Shown: positions 1 to 12,369 of the stretch, piece by piece
Numbering within the stretch: the first letter of the stretch is position 1
How the letters are laid out: the number at the start of each line of letters is the position of its first letter
DNA from: Beroe forskalii
Taxonomy: Eukaryota > Ctenophora > Nuda > Beroida > Beroidae
Assembly: GCA_011033025.1 (NCBI GenBank)
Contig: WFMF01000113.1
Coordinates: forward strand, 372,001 to 436,000
DNA: 64,000 bases
Direction of reading: 5' to 3'
Notes under the pieces: model-generated
Databases searched by the model: none
What the model saw: the letters and a program-made list of their open reading frames with translations, nothing else
Told to the model about the DNA's origin: nothing
Translations under genes and position numbers: made by a program

Positions 1-614
1 TCTTGTACGTCGTAATTCGAGGAAAATAAGGATTTTTTTTCAATCATCAGTCCCACGTCTTAGCTTAACTGAAATGCACTTAGTCATAAACAATGTTAAT
101 TTAAATTTACGTTTCGTCATTCAATAAGCACATGTGTTTACTAAACCTATCCCCAATGATAGAAAGTCCACTAAAATGCCCTCATTCGGTCTGCACTTAA
201 GAGGTTAGTAACGCATGATTACGTCTGCTCGAACCCATATCCGTCCTTATTCCCTTGAATTTAGACATCGTATAGCTCCTACTGGGCACTGCCTAATGAA
301 TGGGGTGCTCAAGAGAAATATAGAGTAGTCTCGCTGAGAAGTGAGAAATGCTCTTCTAATACCATTCCTGCCTGATAGATTCCTTTTTTATCTAATTTGT
401 GTAGCATGAGAGAACGTCTAGTCAGCGGCAACCCTCTCACTCACTCCCCCTCCTTTCTATCTTGTCCACTCACTCACCGACATACACACACACTCGAAAC
501 AAATCCATCTTATTACTTTATTACTTAACCCTCCACCTTTCCCTCCCTCCTTGAGAGAGGAGACGCGTCTCAAGCACTCATAAAATATCATAAACTCACA
601 TTAATGTAATTTGT

Positions 615-733
615 CACGTGATCTAGCGCTCCTCGGCCTCTCATTGGTTCGTCCTCCTCGCTGCTTCCCTCTGATTGGTCGTCTGAACGTGTTCTATATT
701 GCATTGGCTCCAGCAATCTGCCCTGCATCCAAT
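615..733. promoter_or_regulatory. CCAAT-box cluster with E-box
   Basis: CACGTG at 615-620, ATTGG at 643-647, 674-678 and 703-707, and CCAAT at 729-733: four NF-Y-type sites within 91 bp at roughly 30-bp spacing. No open first exon was recognised next to it, so its gene may lie outside the window. Confidence 0.35.
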
Positions 734-2293
734 CACCTAAATGATGTTAATGGGATCGTGTTAAGTGGTTTCTTTGACATCGCAGTCTCATGGAGATTTC
801 TCCCTTTTCTTTCTCCTTTAGAGCTAATCTCCCCTCGTCTCGCCCCTTCCCTCCTTCTCTAGGGTACTCCTCATAAAATGACTACCCAAATGACCAATCT
901 TTGTTTAAGTTGAAGCGTTTATGATCTTTATGCCATTATTTTCCAACTCCTTTGATGTGTTGTGTTACAATGAGCGCCCTTTGCTGGGGTACTGAGTCCA
1001 CACAATAGTGGGAGATGATCTCCCGCAGAACCGAGTACTGGTAGTTTAGAACTTAGAGCAACTGATATATTGTTTAGTCTTCAGAAATGATATATGTTTC
1101 TTATGTTGGTTATTTATCGATGTATAATATATATACCCTGGATATACCCCTCCTGGATAGCTTGGATATACTTGTACTGCCTTCCAACACTTTCCACTCG
1201 AGTACTCGGAAATTTCAACTTTTTAAAAAGCGTTTGGTAGCTGTTTCGACTCGAATACTTGACTCTGGACGAATATACTTGCCCTGTAGTAGGACCAAGA
1301 GAAGTGGCCGTTTCCTTCCCTGAAACCCCACGTATGAAGCGCGTGTGTCAGGCACAAAGTGTGATGTAGAACGAACTGCTAACTGCTTCACGTGGATATC
1401 TGGTGTGTTTTATACGAGCTGTTGTAAGCTGTATCCTCAATATAGTCCCTTGAATGATGTCAGTATCAGGGTTCAGAGTAACGTTTTAGGTGATGTTTTA
1501 CTGCCTATGTTTTAAGTGAGGGGTTTAGTATTAGTGGTATAGGGATATTAATCCGTGGCTTTTCCGCACTTTCAATATATCGACTTTAATATATACTGCA
1601 GGAGTAACTCGAATGTTTATTTCCCTCTAGTTTGATATTTCACAGTTACGTTCTGTTTCGCTGTTGTATATAGTAACCCTGATGGCATTGGATTATAAGA
1701 CTACTAGGATGTACGAGATACAGGGCGTATATCACACTTCACGGTCACGTATCTCTTACATTTTACTATTTTAGTGCAGTTCAAAGCAGACAGGGCGTGT
1801 CTGTGAAACCTATTAAAAAACTGACAGTATTTCACCCGCCCGTTTCACAGTTTCACCTTGGGCTGGTCAGACGGCCACGCGACTGATCGATGGTTGGAGG
1901 ATAGGTGAGGAAAGGCAAGTTTTCTAAATTCAATTACCTCCCAGAAAACTTGAGACACCTTAATCTTGCAATATTACTGCTTTCCCCATCTCGATTTATC
2001 TGTGTTTCTCTCAATATATCTTCCTCTCAAATCGTAGTCTGAGCATGTAAAGAGAGAGATATTCCAGAGATATTATTATATTGACTGTATGATAAATCCT
2101 CCTCCTCCTCAAGTATGATAAATCCTCCTCCTCCACTAGTTTCTTGGTAGACGCATAATGATGTCTACTTCACGCACCAGCGCGTATATATGTCTAGCAG
2201 AGCTTGTTGTCTGTGAGTACACACCCCTCGAGAGCTTTCCTTACTATTGTCAGGGGCGTATATAAGCTTACCCACTGGTCTATTTGGCATTGC

Positions 2294-2336
2294 CCAATCA
2301 GGGCGCGCGGTGATCGTGAACTCGCGTGCTGATTGG
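2294..2336. promoter_or_regulatory. CCAAT pair in CG-rich sequence
   Basis: CCAAT at 2294-2298 and ATTGG at 2332-2336 flank a GGGCGCGCGG stretch. This could be a small promoter or enhancer. No transcript feature is visible beside it. Confidence 0.25.
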
Positions 2337-2445
2337 TTCATGTAATGACGATTTCAGGATCCTATGGGTAAGCTACTACACCGCCGATAGTCGATACTAC
2401 TTTCCCACTTCTCTTCTCCCCCCCCTTCTCTTCTCTACCATCCTC

Positions 2446-2518
2446 TAGTCCTCTCCCTCTCCTCCTCTCCTCTCCTCCTCTCCTCTCCTCCTCTCCTCTC
2501 CTCCTCTCCTCTCCTCCT
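2446..2518. repeat. CTCCT/CTCCTCT minisatellite
   Basis: About seven head-to-tail copies of a 10-bp pyrimidine unit (ctcctctcct). A pure C/T strand of this kind can form triplex DNA. Confidence 0.85.
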
Positions 2519-2998
2519 TGTCGAGAAGAAGACTTGCCCGATCCCCGGATCTAGTGTATGTTTGCATTGTTTAAAGGAGACACAAACTACATGATCTCAT
2601 TATAAAACCATACCTCCCAGATCTCGAAATAGACAGAGCTAGCTTGAGATCTCGGGGCTTTGAATGAGAGGAGCAAGCTCTGTGCTGCATGAGCTCTGGC
2701 AACACCAGATCACTAGTTTTCTCCTATAAATCCTAGCATATGATGTATTGATGATATGAGTCGTGGTCCAATGCCAGCCCTAAAAATCTCCCCTTCTCTA
2801 CTCCCCTCGAGCCGCCCCCTCTTGCTACATGGTGAGAGAGTTTATAATATTATTACAACACTCTCATAAAACATATATAATGTGTTTAAACTGGCTTTAT
2901 AATGTAAACGCGAGCTGCAGCAAGTCCTTTGATGTTTTTCAGTGATGTCAGGATTTCATGGTGGTCGGGGTGATGTCATTCTAAACGCCGCGTACGAG

Positions 2999-3072
2999 AA
3001 ATAGGTGATTCAACGTCATCAAATTGCTACATTGAGCTATGATAATGACGTCATCTTAACCGCCTTTTTCTC
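2999..3072 (+). repeat. CRE-core palindromic element, copy
   Basis: Reads AATAGG...GAGCTATGATAATGACGTCATCTTAACCGCC. The inverted ends (AATAGGcGGTT/AACCGCCTATT) and the internal TGATAATGACGTCAT recur at many places in the window. Confidence 0.6.
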
Positions 3073-3869
3073 GCGCGCGGCGTTAAGTTTGGGAGGGAGG
3101 AGAGCTGCAATACGTGCGCGCGTTCTTTGTCCTTCAAAACATCAAAGAAAAAGGTGGTCATGGTCTTAGTCGGTCGTCATGATATTATAGTCAGTGTGTT
3201 TTGTTAGCTGTTTATATTATAGTGTGTGATTTTAAGGTTTTGAAGTGCAGCATCTCTTGCGTTTTAGAATAGTACATTGGATTTCTGTCCCCATTTTTAG
3301 CGCGGTTTAATTGTTCCTGCGGTATTGAGCATTGTATTGGAAATCTTTTGTGTTTTATGAAGGCATCATCATAGAATGTGCACCATTATACAAAATGAAT
3401 TCTCAAAAGTCCTTTTTCCTATTAAACACTCTCACTGTTCCATTTTCATTTTCAATCAAAACTGAGACAATATGGACTTTTATACAGATTAAAGTGACTT
3501 GACCTTCCTTTCAATGCCTGGCAACCACGTTCCCTCTACGCTTCCCCACTCCAGATCTAAATTCACCCTCCCCCTCTCCTATCGTCTGGGAACGTACAGT
3601 AATTCTGGGATATATTCACTGAATATGTGACCACCTTGACATGAGGCCGTTTCTTTGAGTCGTCTTACTGTCAGCCTCAAAGACCAGACAGACACCTCTT
3701 GTTAGGTTTCTACACACTCTCTGAGCAGTGCGCGAACTCCATGGTGTAGCAGTCTAGAGCTGTGAATCGCGTGCTATGTACCAGCCTGCCAATTTTCACA
3801 GTTTGTAGCCGTCTTCTCAATTTCGTGTTTCTCTAGCTGGCAGCAGTCACTGATTACCAGACCCCTTTT

Positions 3870-3938
3870 TTGATGAATTTCTCATTATAATTTGATGAAT
3901 TCCTCATTATAATTTGATGAATTTCTCATTACAATTAT
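3870..3938. repeat. 22-bp tandem repeat, three copies
   Basis: Three near-identical units of ttgatgaatttctcattata. Plain local duplication. Confidence 0.8.
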
Positions 3939-4633
3939 GTATCACTTTTAGCAGAGCTATATTTGTAGTGTCCTTCCCCCAAGTCGTATTACCATCTGGT
4001 GTCTGTCTACTAGAGTCTAGACAATCTATTTTATACTTCTCTGGATGTTACCATATATTATTGCCGCTATTGTAACATTCGCATGGTCATATTATTAGCA
4101 TATTATATGTAAATCATAATCATTCTTTGAATTGTTTTATCTGCTGAATTGCCACAGGTGCTGGGCCCAGGTGTTGTGAGAAATGTACTAAAGTACGGAG
4201 ATGTTTTGTGTCCTTTTCTAGTATTCCAATACTTTCTATTTTCATAGATTGTATCAAAAAGAATGGTTAATTTCATTTACCAATCTTAGCAAAATCTTAC
4301 CAAAGATCCAAACAGCATGGCTGGCAAGTGTTAAATTTTCAAGCTCAAGGTGAGATCTGCCACCTTTTGGTTATACCGAGCCAATCTCTGTGTTTAAGCC
4401 CTGTAGCAAGAAATAAAGCTAAGTTTATGATGAAAGTAAACTTATTTTCAAATTCTCCCCGCCACCCAATCACAATATCCAATCACCACGTATTATTAAT
4501 TGGAACTGTCAGCCACGACCCCTGCATTGGTGACGTCACAGCAGACATGGTAAATCTCCCCAGATTACCCCCGTCAAATCACGATTAATTAGCCGCTCTG
4601 AGAGAGATAGAGATGTACTTCCCAGAGTCTGAT

Positions 4634-4714
4634 CACGTGACTGGTTGAGTCACGTGACAGTGCCCAGGACGGTTTCTCATTGGTCAGTTCGCGCTCAGGG
4701 CCGCGTCTCATTGG
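4634..4714 (+). promoter_or_regulatory. Candidate promoter: two E-boxes and two inverted CCAAT boxes
   Basis: CACGTG at 4634-4639 and 4651-4656, and ATTGG (inverted CCAAT) at 4679-4683 and 4710-4714, the latter inside near-identical TCTCATTGGTCAG blocks. Paired CCAAT boxes about 30 bp apart are typical of NF-Y-bound promoters. No TATA box is evident. It lies just upstream of the candidate exon at 4751. Confidence 0.45.
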
Positions 4715-4750
4715 TCAGCTCCCTGGTATTGTGCTCCACGTTTCATTACC

Positions 4751-4781
4751 ATGATTGCTGCTTCTTCTTCAGCAGCTCCAG
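4751..4781 (+). CDS. Possible upstream alternative first exon
   Basis: ATG plus ten codons (MIAASSSAAP) and one base, ending at a consensus donor (ccag|gtgagt). It lies 40-120 bp downstream of two inverted CCAAT boxes and two CACGTG boxes. The phase would splice correctly to Axin exon 2 at 14787. The assignment to Axin is inference, and the exon could belong to an unseen gene. Confidence 0.35.
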
Positions 4782-7700
4782 GTGAGTCTCTGAGCGAACC
4801 TATCAGCCACGGAGGAGGGGAGAGAGTGTGTTACTCTAATCTTTCTACATCATGACGCCACGATATCAAATATTAATAATATGTAGGTGCTTGAGAGAGG
4901 GTGACGGAATTACTCTGTTTTAACCACTTGGTGATGTATAAAACTTCCAGTTGTTTGTAGTTTGCGGCATGTCCTCAATCTTCCTATGATCTCCGGAACA
5001 ACTCGTATATATTGGTCACATCTCCTGGTTTTAATCAACCCTGGCATCCCATCCGACCAATCTCCGAGAAACACTATCGCTCCTCTTTCTTTCAAGAGCT
5101 CTGATACTTGTTGACCGTGTTTAATGATCTCTCTCATCTTTTAACATGCTTTGAGAGTTCCTCTTTCTGCCTCTTCCCTTTGAGATTGTTCCAAGGAGCG
5201 CGCGCGCGCGCGCTCCTTATACGCGATCCTCTGTGAAGTCACTGCCATATCTTAACATTCGCCCTTGATACCGCAGATAAGCGCCTACTTTTCCTGATCT
5301 ACAGAAGACTGTACCGCGCTCCCTTTGGTCCTGCCCCATCCTCTCAAATATGCCACAGTACTAGCAGAGGATTGGATGGATTTATATTGATTGGTCTCCC
5401 CGCGGTACACCTTATAATTACACCAGCCCGGGGGATGTTATGTATTTTATGTAATACGTGTGACAGATTCCGCCAAAGGGCAGCGCGTCTCATGACTCAC
5501 GCACACCGAGACAAGGAAGAGAAGAGGAAGAGGAGCAATCTTGTAAGAGTTGCGAGGAGTACATGACCAAATGTCAGTCTTCTGTCCTGCGAGATGCTGC
5601 TTTTCCTTTCGTCTTCAAGTGAAGTGTACCATCGCAATGATCCTTTTATAAGCAAGGTTTCTCGGTTGCGGTCTCATTATTTCTCGCAATGTTTCATTGC
5701 CAGTTCTTTCCTTTGTCTCGTATTCATTGTTCTGAGGATGATTGAAATAGTGAGCTATAGAATGAATATGTTGCGAAATTCTGTGAAAATGGACTTGATT
5801 TCAAAGTATACTACCATGTTCACGCGATATTGTTTGTGCTATTTCAGTCGTCGGATTTAATATTCTGAGGGACTCCATCTCAAAGATTTTGTTTAATCGT
5901 TGTTTCTCTTTACCACTCTTATAGCGAGCTAGATGACTTTACTCTCTATCATTAGAATATACCTTTGTGCATCTTTCATCGCGAGATCGATATAGTTTCT
6001 TTGACCACACAACACTTTGTGTGCAAAGCAGCTTATAATATCGCTGGATCTAGCTATGATGATCAAAGAACTATATAGCTAAAGCATCACCCTATATAAT
6101 ACTATTTCAGAGTAATGAATTCGCGCAGCACTTGTCACGTTACACATAATATATCAGTATTATTTCTCATTACGTAACCCCACGTGACCGCGTCGTGGCT
6201 TTATATCGCTCTGAGAGAGACGTTGATAAAATAAAAGACCAGTTTATATTTTGTTTATTGCCATTTTGTTAAATCTTCCGAACAGGAGCACTAAGAACTG
6301 ATGCTACGCTGCCGACACAGTCGCTCTTCCACAAACACAGTAGCGCGGCCGAAAGTTTAAATTTTCCGAGATCGTACTCCGAATAAATTCACTATTTTTG
6401 TTTGATATTATACGCCGCGCGCGCAGAAAATAGACGTTTTGGAGTCATAAATCTTCCATTAAAAACTGTGATAATGATATCATTTCGCCGCTGTCTAATT
6501 CTGATACGCGACGTTTACAGCTTTAGTTATCATAATCGTTACTTTAATTTCACTTTTATTTGCACACAAACACACTCTCATACGTTGTACCACTTTGTTC
6601 GTGCCTCTGACTTGTACGTTTAATACGTGTGAGACGACGAGAGAAAAAAAAGTAATTTTTCTACCGTTTTTTCAATGATACAGATCACAAAATAATATAT
6701 AATGCTGCATCAAATCAATCGGAAATATTGTTAAAAATCAAATTAATCGATATACGTGTTTTGAGTCATAATTCTTCTGACGTTTTTGTTGTTGTTGTTT
6801 TTGTTACGATCTATATCATGAAGCTACTGCTAAACTGTATGAAGTTATCTATAATATTCAATTAATTATTGTTTAAAAGCGCTTGATTTCATCCAATATC
6901 CCGTGGGAGAAAGTATTAAAACTTCACTCCTCCACCTCTTCTGTTCATAGAGAGAGCTACGCACTGCTATCTTTATACTGTACTCCGATACTTGCATGGG
7001 AAGTATAGGCGGTTAAGGGTGACGAAATTATTATGAATTAGAAAACTAAAATTTCGATGTCGGTGGAGGCTTTTGATTTTTATTGATTTCTTCGTGTAAC
7101 ATGTTTTCCGAATTCCGATATAGTTGTGAACTTCAAGTTTCCATCGTACACGATTATATAGAATTATATATTGATTTTAGAATTATTAATATTTTAGAAT
7201 TAAAATGATCCATCTTTGTCTCAGTGCCGGGACCTGCGTTGATTTTATGAATTTAATAAATAATTTGCTATTTGTAGTTGACACTTTGTGTTTGTATAAT
7301 TTGAGCAGATTATTCAAGCGCCCGCGCGCGAGTTTGTTTTGAACTTCCTTCCTTTGATCCGCAGTCACGTGTAATCATTTTATTATGGAAATGAGACTAT
7401 TAACATTCAGGAGCCGAGACTAGTAGCATTCATCTTTGTATGAATTTGCCGGTGCGATATCACTTCATTTATACGTAACGCGGGGTCCTAGAACCTTTCA
7501 AAACACTTTGCCTGTTCCAAATCAGAGGAACAGACATGGCCTTCACCCGTCTTGACATCTTGGAAGTGGCCTCCATTCCTTTATATTTTCTGTTTTCCGG
7601 TATTCAATTCCCCAAAAGTCTGTTGAAAATTTTTAACAGCATAACAAGCGTCTCTGCGTTGATAAAAACGTAACTTTAACAAAATATATCGAGTTATGAG

Positions 7701-10700
7701 CGGCTCGTTAAATATTTTTGAAGAAAATATGTTGACTGACATGTTCATGTTTAGCTTTACTTCCTGGGGTGGAAAATGTTTGTCTTTCTGTGTGTTATCT
7801 TAGACTAACTAACTCTTCTCTGCAAGTTTAACACAGACGACAGGTCAAAGCAGTACCTCGTCCATTGTAGTTCAGAAAACGCCTGCCTCGGCTCTCTGGA
7901 AAGTTATATAGCATAAATAATAAAATATTATACTGATTTAATTTTAATCGATTTCATCAGATTATACATACCAAAGCTTGGCCTCTGTCGGTTACCGTGC
8001 CTTAGTATAAAGTAAAGAACTTTTGAACTATGCGTACATACAATAATAATATATTTTGTTTTAAACTCAAAGTCGCTGTCAAAGTGTTTTCCCATTATCA
8101 ATACCATTATATAATGAACGCATATATTATAGGTAACATTATATCGGAATGTTTTTAAAGGGCTTTGAAAGCTTTTCATAGATACACACTTGCAACTCAC
8201 AGAACACACTCTCAAACACACACTAGTTGAGTCCCATGTCACGTGATGTGAATCCGGGCTTCCCATTGGCTGATCTTTGTCACCGGGTACAAACAAAACC
8301 GCAGGTTGGTTAGCCGGAGGCAGGCCACGTGGTCCGGGATCAAAGCGGCGGACATTTTCAAAGGTCGCACGTACAGTAAATCAGGTTAAACAGACACAAA
8401 CACTTTGTCGTAATTAATTGGAAATTTGAACCTCCTCCTCCTTCTTCTTCTTCTTGCCCTGGCTATCATTCCCTGCCTGTCTTAGTTCTTTGACGTTTTT
8501 ACCCGGGAGCTTTTTATGTAGCATCTTCTTCTTGACATGGCTCATTTCCTGGATTTTATTATTCCACGATTTCTCGTATTTTGGAGAATTAACCCATCGC
8601 GTAGTTCAAGGGAGTTGTTTTTCCTTGCACTGAACTTTCCTTTCTCCTTCACATCGACTGGATTTAATGATTTAGGGATCTGGTGATCACATGATCACAA
8701 ATTCTTGACCACATGATCGCAATTTTAGCCAATTTTCTACAACATCATCGATGGTCGACAACCGATTACTCACATTTTGGATAACCGTTTAAGTCCTGGA
8801 ATTGCGTTTAAATCTAGAAGAATAATTACCATTATTTTAGACGAATATTTAATCTCAAATTCATATATCATTTGAACCCCTGAACTGAGTTATGTTTGAC
8901 ATTCGGGGCGCCACCTTCTAATTTATGTTCATTGTTCATAATTCTGGATTTATTTCTAATTTCACCGTGCAATAAATCAGATTATAATATGATAAATTGA
9001 ATTTTCGACCTCGGCGTATGAATCAGACATATTTCTCCAACAGAGCCTCTCTGGTGCACACTTATATATTGCGGCGCGGTGCGTTCTAAGAGAGAGATGG
9101 TGAGAGAGGAGAGAGACTGAGATTAGAAGTTTAACCACTTAACATCTCATATGTGAATCATCATCGAACACTGTTCCTTCATAATAAGATATGTAGTCCA
9201 AGTGTCTCTCAGACACCCCATAAAATCCAAGGATTTACAGGACCGATCGTTCCTCTTTAAGACCAGTATTTGGACCGCGCGCAGCAGATAGACTGCTAAA
9301 GATGACGTCATAGTCATGTGTTAAAGTGTTAAAATGATGAACTCATCTACCAACTTATATCCCTCCCTACCCGAGACACATATAGTGAGATAGGACACGT
9401 CTTAATATGTCGGACTATGTTTGCTACATTTACAGGATGGTTAGAGCAGTCCATCCTATAAATAAGGGGAGCGCGGCTAGACCATCAGCGCGCACTGCTT
9501 TGTGTGCAATATGTGACTCCCTTAATGATATACGTGTCCCTCTTATGACTCAAGTGTCCCGCTCAGCTTACAGAGTAGACGTCATCAGTTCACCATTCTG
9601 AACCATGTTAGTGACATCATCCCCAAGTGGTTGGTATTTTAACGCGCCCCGTCAGAAGGAACACTTGGTATGGGCGAGCATAAATTCCTGGGCTTGCTCA
9701 CGTGATTTCCCAGCTCACGTGATCTGATTAGTTAATTAATCAGGATTTAATAGGCGGGCGCATTATGTTCGTCTGGACTATCCCTCCTTTTAATGCTCTT
9801 GCTCAGCTGAAAACTGTGATATTTTGGGTATTTTCCCTGGAATTTGTTTTGCGTACCGCTCGACTGATTTCGGAGACTTGTGGACCTTTTCAAAACGTAT
9901 TTTCTTTAAGATATCGACGTCAAATAAATGGTAACAAAGTTACAAATTCTTTTTTCTGATCCTGTAAACTTACCGGTATCTTCGAATTCAATCAACTTAT
10001 CACGAGATCACAGCTTATTTATTTATCTGTTTATTGGTTCAATGTTAGTTCAAACAAATGCAATTTCTGCTGTTGAAATCCACTGGTTCCTTTAACCTGA
10101 AGATCAAAGGACTAGAGCCTTCATCCAAACGATTGTGATACACATCTGTTCCTACATTTCTCCAGCCAGATGTTCAGTTCCCGCTTGATATTTGTACAAT
10201 TTTATACTCCTTGAAATCTGGTGCTAATGTATACGTAGAAAATCTCGCACGATACCATCAATCAAATTGATACGATCTCTTAGGCCTCTTGGCGGCTCCT
10301 GTCGCGCCGCGCACACAGAGATAAAGTGTCCGGCTGTGCTATATAAATCACAAGCTCTCTCTTTCTAGCTCTCTTTCTGCCTCTCTCTCTCTGCATCGAA
10401 CTGCAGATAGTATCTTTGTGCTGTGTTTGTCGGTTGTGTGTCACACGCACACACACACAAACATCTTGCTGTTCTCTCTGCGCTTTGACGTTACCGAACT
10501 CACTCACTCCGCGCTCGGTGCACGTGCCAGGTCCCCCGACAACCGAGCAGCGGTCACGTGACATATGTCACATGACCAGGTGGCCATGCTTCACTGCACC
10601 CCTTTGTGAGTCATCAGATCTAAATCTTAGCCGTCATGATGATACGCGAGTTTATTAAATTGTCATTTACTTTGCAATTATGTTTAACATTACCGTGCAT

Positions 10701-11869
10701 ATCCTAATTTTCACGCCTTAAATCTTAAAAGCCAGCATTTTTGTTCCGCTCAATCCCATTTGTCTCATGTCTGGTTCTAAACCACATGATTTGGTCTTAT
10801 AATTCCTCCCGACCGACATAGGAAAATTACAACAATCATAAACCAAGCTCGAGGCATTCCATAAATGACTTATTCATAATCTTAATTGAATATGATGGAT
10901 ATTATGTTCGAAGTGGCCTAGAACTGGGGTTAGTGTTGATTCGTTCGGTAACGCATTGTGATATATCAATGTAATCTATCACGGCGTGTTTGTCAATATG
11001 ATTTCCACGAATATATTAGATCGTATATTTTAGCGTCCTCATTTTCCTTTAATCCCCGAACATCTGCATGCCACAGTCCTCACGCACATCAACGCACGCA
11101 CATAAACACGCACACACACTTTGTAGCTTTGTCTTGCGGAGAAGTTAGAAAGAGATAATAAAAGCTTTTAATTAAATACCAACCTACACATAATGTTTTC
11201 AAAAACAGTTCGCCGCACTCCTCTCATGATTTAAATTGATTGATCTTTTTCGAGCGGAGTGTGTGGCTTTTAATTAAACTCGTATGTTTTATAAGTCGTG
11301 TATGTGTGTTTGTGCGTGTCTGTGAGATCTTTGAACGGTGCGTTGTTAGGCGGCATTGCGTTGGAACACGTATGTGTGGACCTCTCTCAAAGCTTTCAAG
11401 CTTTGTGCTTACGTAAACAGGAATAGTGCGTCTGTCACGCACGAGGATACCGAGAGAGTTTGATGTCATCAACTCACCAATACAAACTATGATACTGACA
11501 TCACACCCGTCTATCTCTTTGTATCATAGTTGTGATACGCAACCAGGAAAAGGGATCCAATATTCCAAGAATCGTGATGTACATTCTAGGAATTAGATTT
11601 GCGTATTTAGGTCACGAAGTTGGAGCGGAAATTCCTCCGACCCTTCCTGCCTCTTGAAAACCACAGTGAGTGACGCAAACCAAGCCCACATACGGGCACC
11701 TTGATCATAGGGCTACAACTTAATCCGGTGCTTTGGGTACTAAAATACCGCAAATCTATAATGTAAGTACCACAAATATACATTGGATTTATATCCAATG
11801 GTAAGTGAATTGAGTGGGGAATGTAATCCAATTAAAGCAGGAAGAATGTTAACATTTAACTCACCGCGC
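4782..11869. other. Non-genic sequence before Axin (or first intron of a long transcript)
   Basis: No exon is supported. It contains a (GC)n run near 5198-5213, scattered CACGTGA boxes, degenerate copies of the CRE-core element (about 9571-9640 and 11455-11512) and short simple repeats. If the exon at 4751 belongs to Axin, all of this would be intron. Confidence 0.5.
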
Positions 11870-11871
11870 TA

Positions 11872-12369
11872 CCTTAGTACCAGAAATATAGGCGACTAAT
11901 AATTAAGGCGCAAGATATTTAGGCGACAAGATATTAAGGCGATTTTTTCCTGGATTTTAAATTGAAGTTTTTTTTCAAAAATAAACGATTTTTTCCATTT
12001 AAAAAATCTATGAACGGAAAATGCCAAGAAAATCTTGTTCCAGTGGGCCTTCAAAATACATAACATCAGATCCTGAGCTTTTCAAAATTTCAAACGGGTC
12101 AATCAATATTCTAGAGTCAATATCGGCATCTTTACATCGTGCCACAGCGTCAGTGATACCAGAAGTTGCACTGATAACTGGCTATTAAGTTATTTATTAT
12201 GTTGCTAAATTGAAAAAGTCGATCGGGGAGGAAAAAGTAACTGAAAAGAGTCTTTTGAAAATTAAGACCACCTGATATTAAGGCGACCAAATATTAAGGC
12301 GACAAGAAATTAAGGCGATTTTTGCAAAATCGCCTTAATTTCTTGTCGCCTATATTTCTGGTACTAAGG
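11872..12369. mobile_element. TA-flanked terminal-inverted-repeat DNA transposon (MITE-like) with a coding-like insert
   Basis: The ends are perfect inverted repeats beginning CCTTAGTACCAGAAATATAG (about 25 bp), flanked by TA at 11870-11871 and 12370-12371, as in Tc1/mariner-type insertions. Just inside both ends lie several copies of an ATTAAGGCGA-containing unit of about 15 bp. The middle holds an open minus-strand frame of about 57 codons (stop at 12008-12010) with ordinary protein-like composition. It does not look like a DDE transposase. The element is non-autonomous. Confidence 0.85.

Larger units (their letters stand above)
1..4633. other. Non-genic upstream sequence
   Basis: No convincing exon. 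It contains the two CCAAT clusters listed separately, a CTCCT minisatellite (about 2446-2518), a 22-bp tandem repeat (about 3870-3938) and one CRE-core palindromic element (about 2999-3072). Short open frames here lack coding character. Confidence 0.6.

Noticed and set aside
4910-5137. 75-codon minus-strand open frame with fairly protein-like composition
   Set aside because: No splice context, start context or recognisable family. It is kept out as unsupported, though it is the best of the non-genic frames upstream of Axin.
10280-10658. Overlapping open frames on both strands near 10.4 kb
   Set aside because: They arise from CT- and CA-rich simple sequence. Composition is Arg/Cys-biased with no family resemblance.
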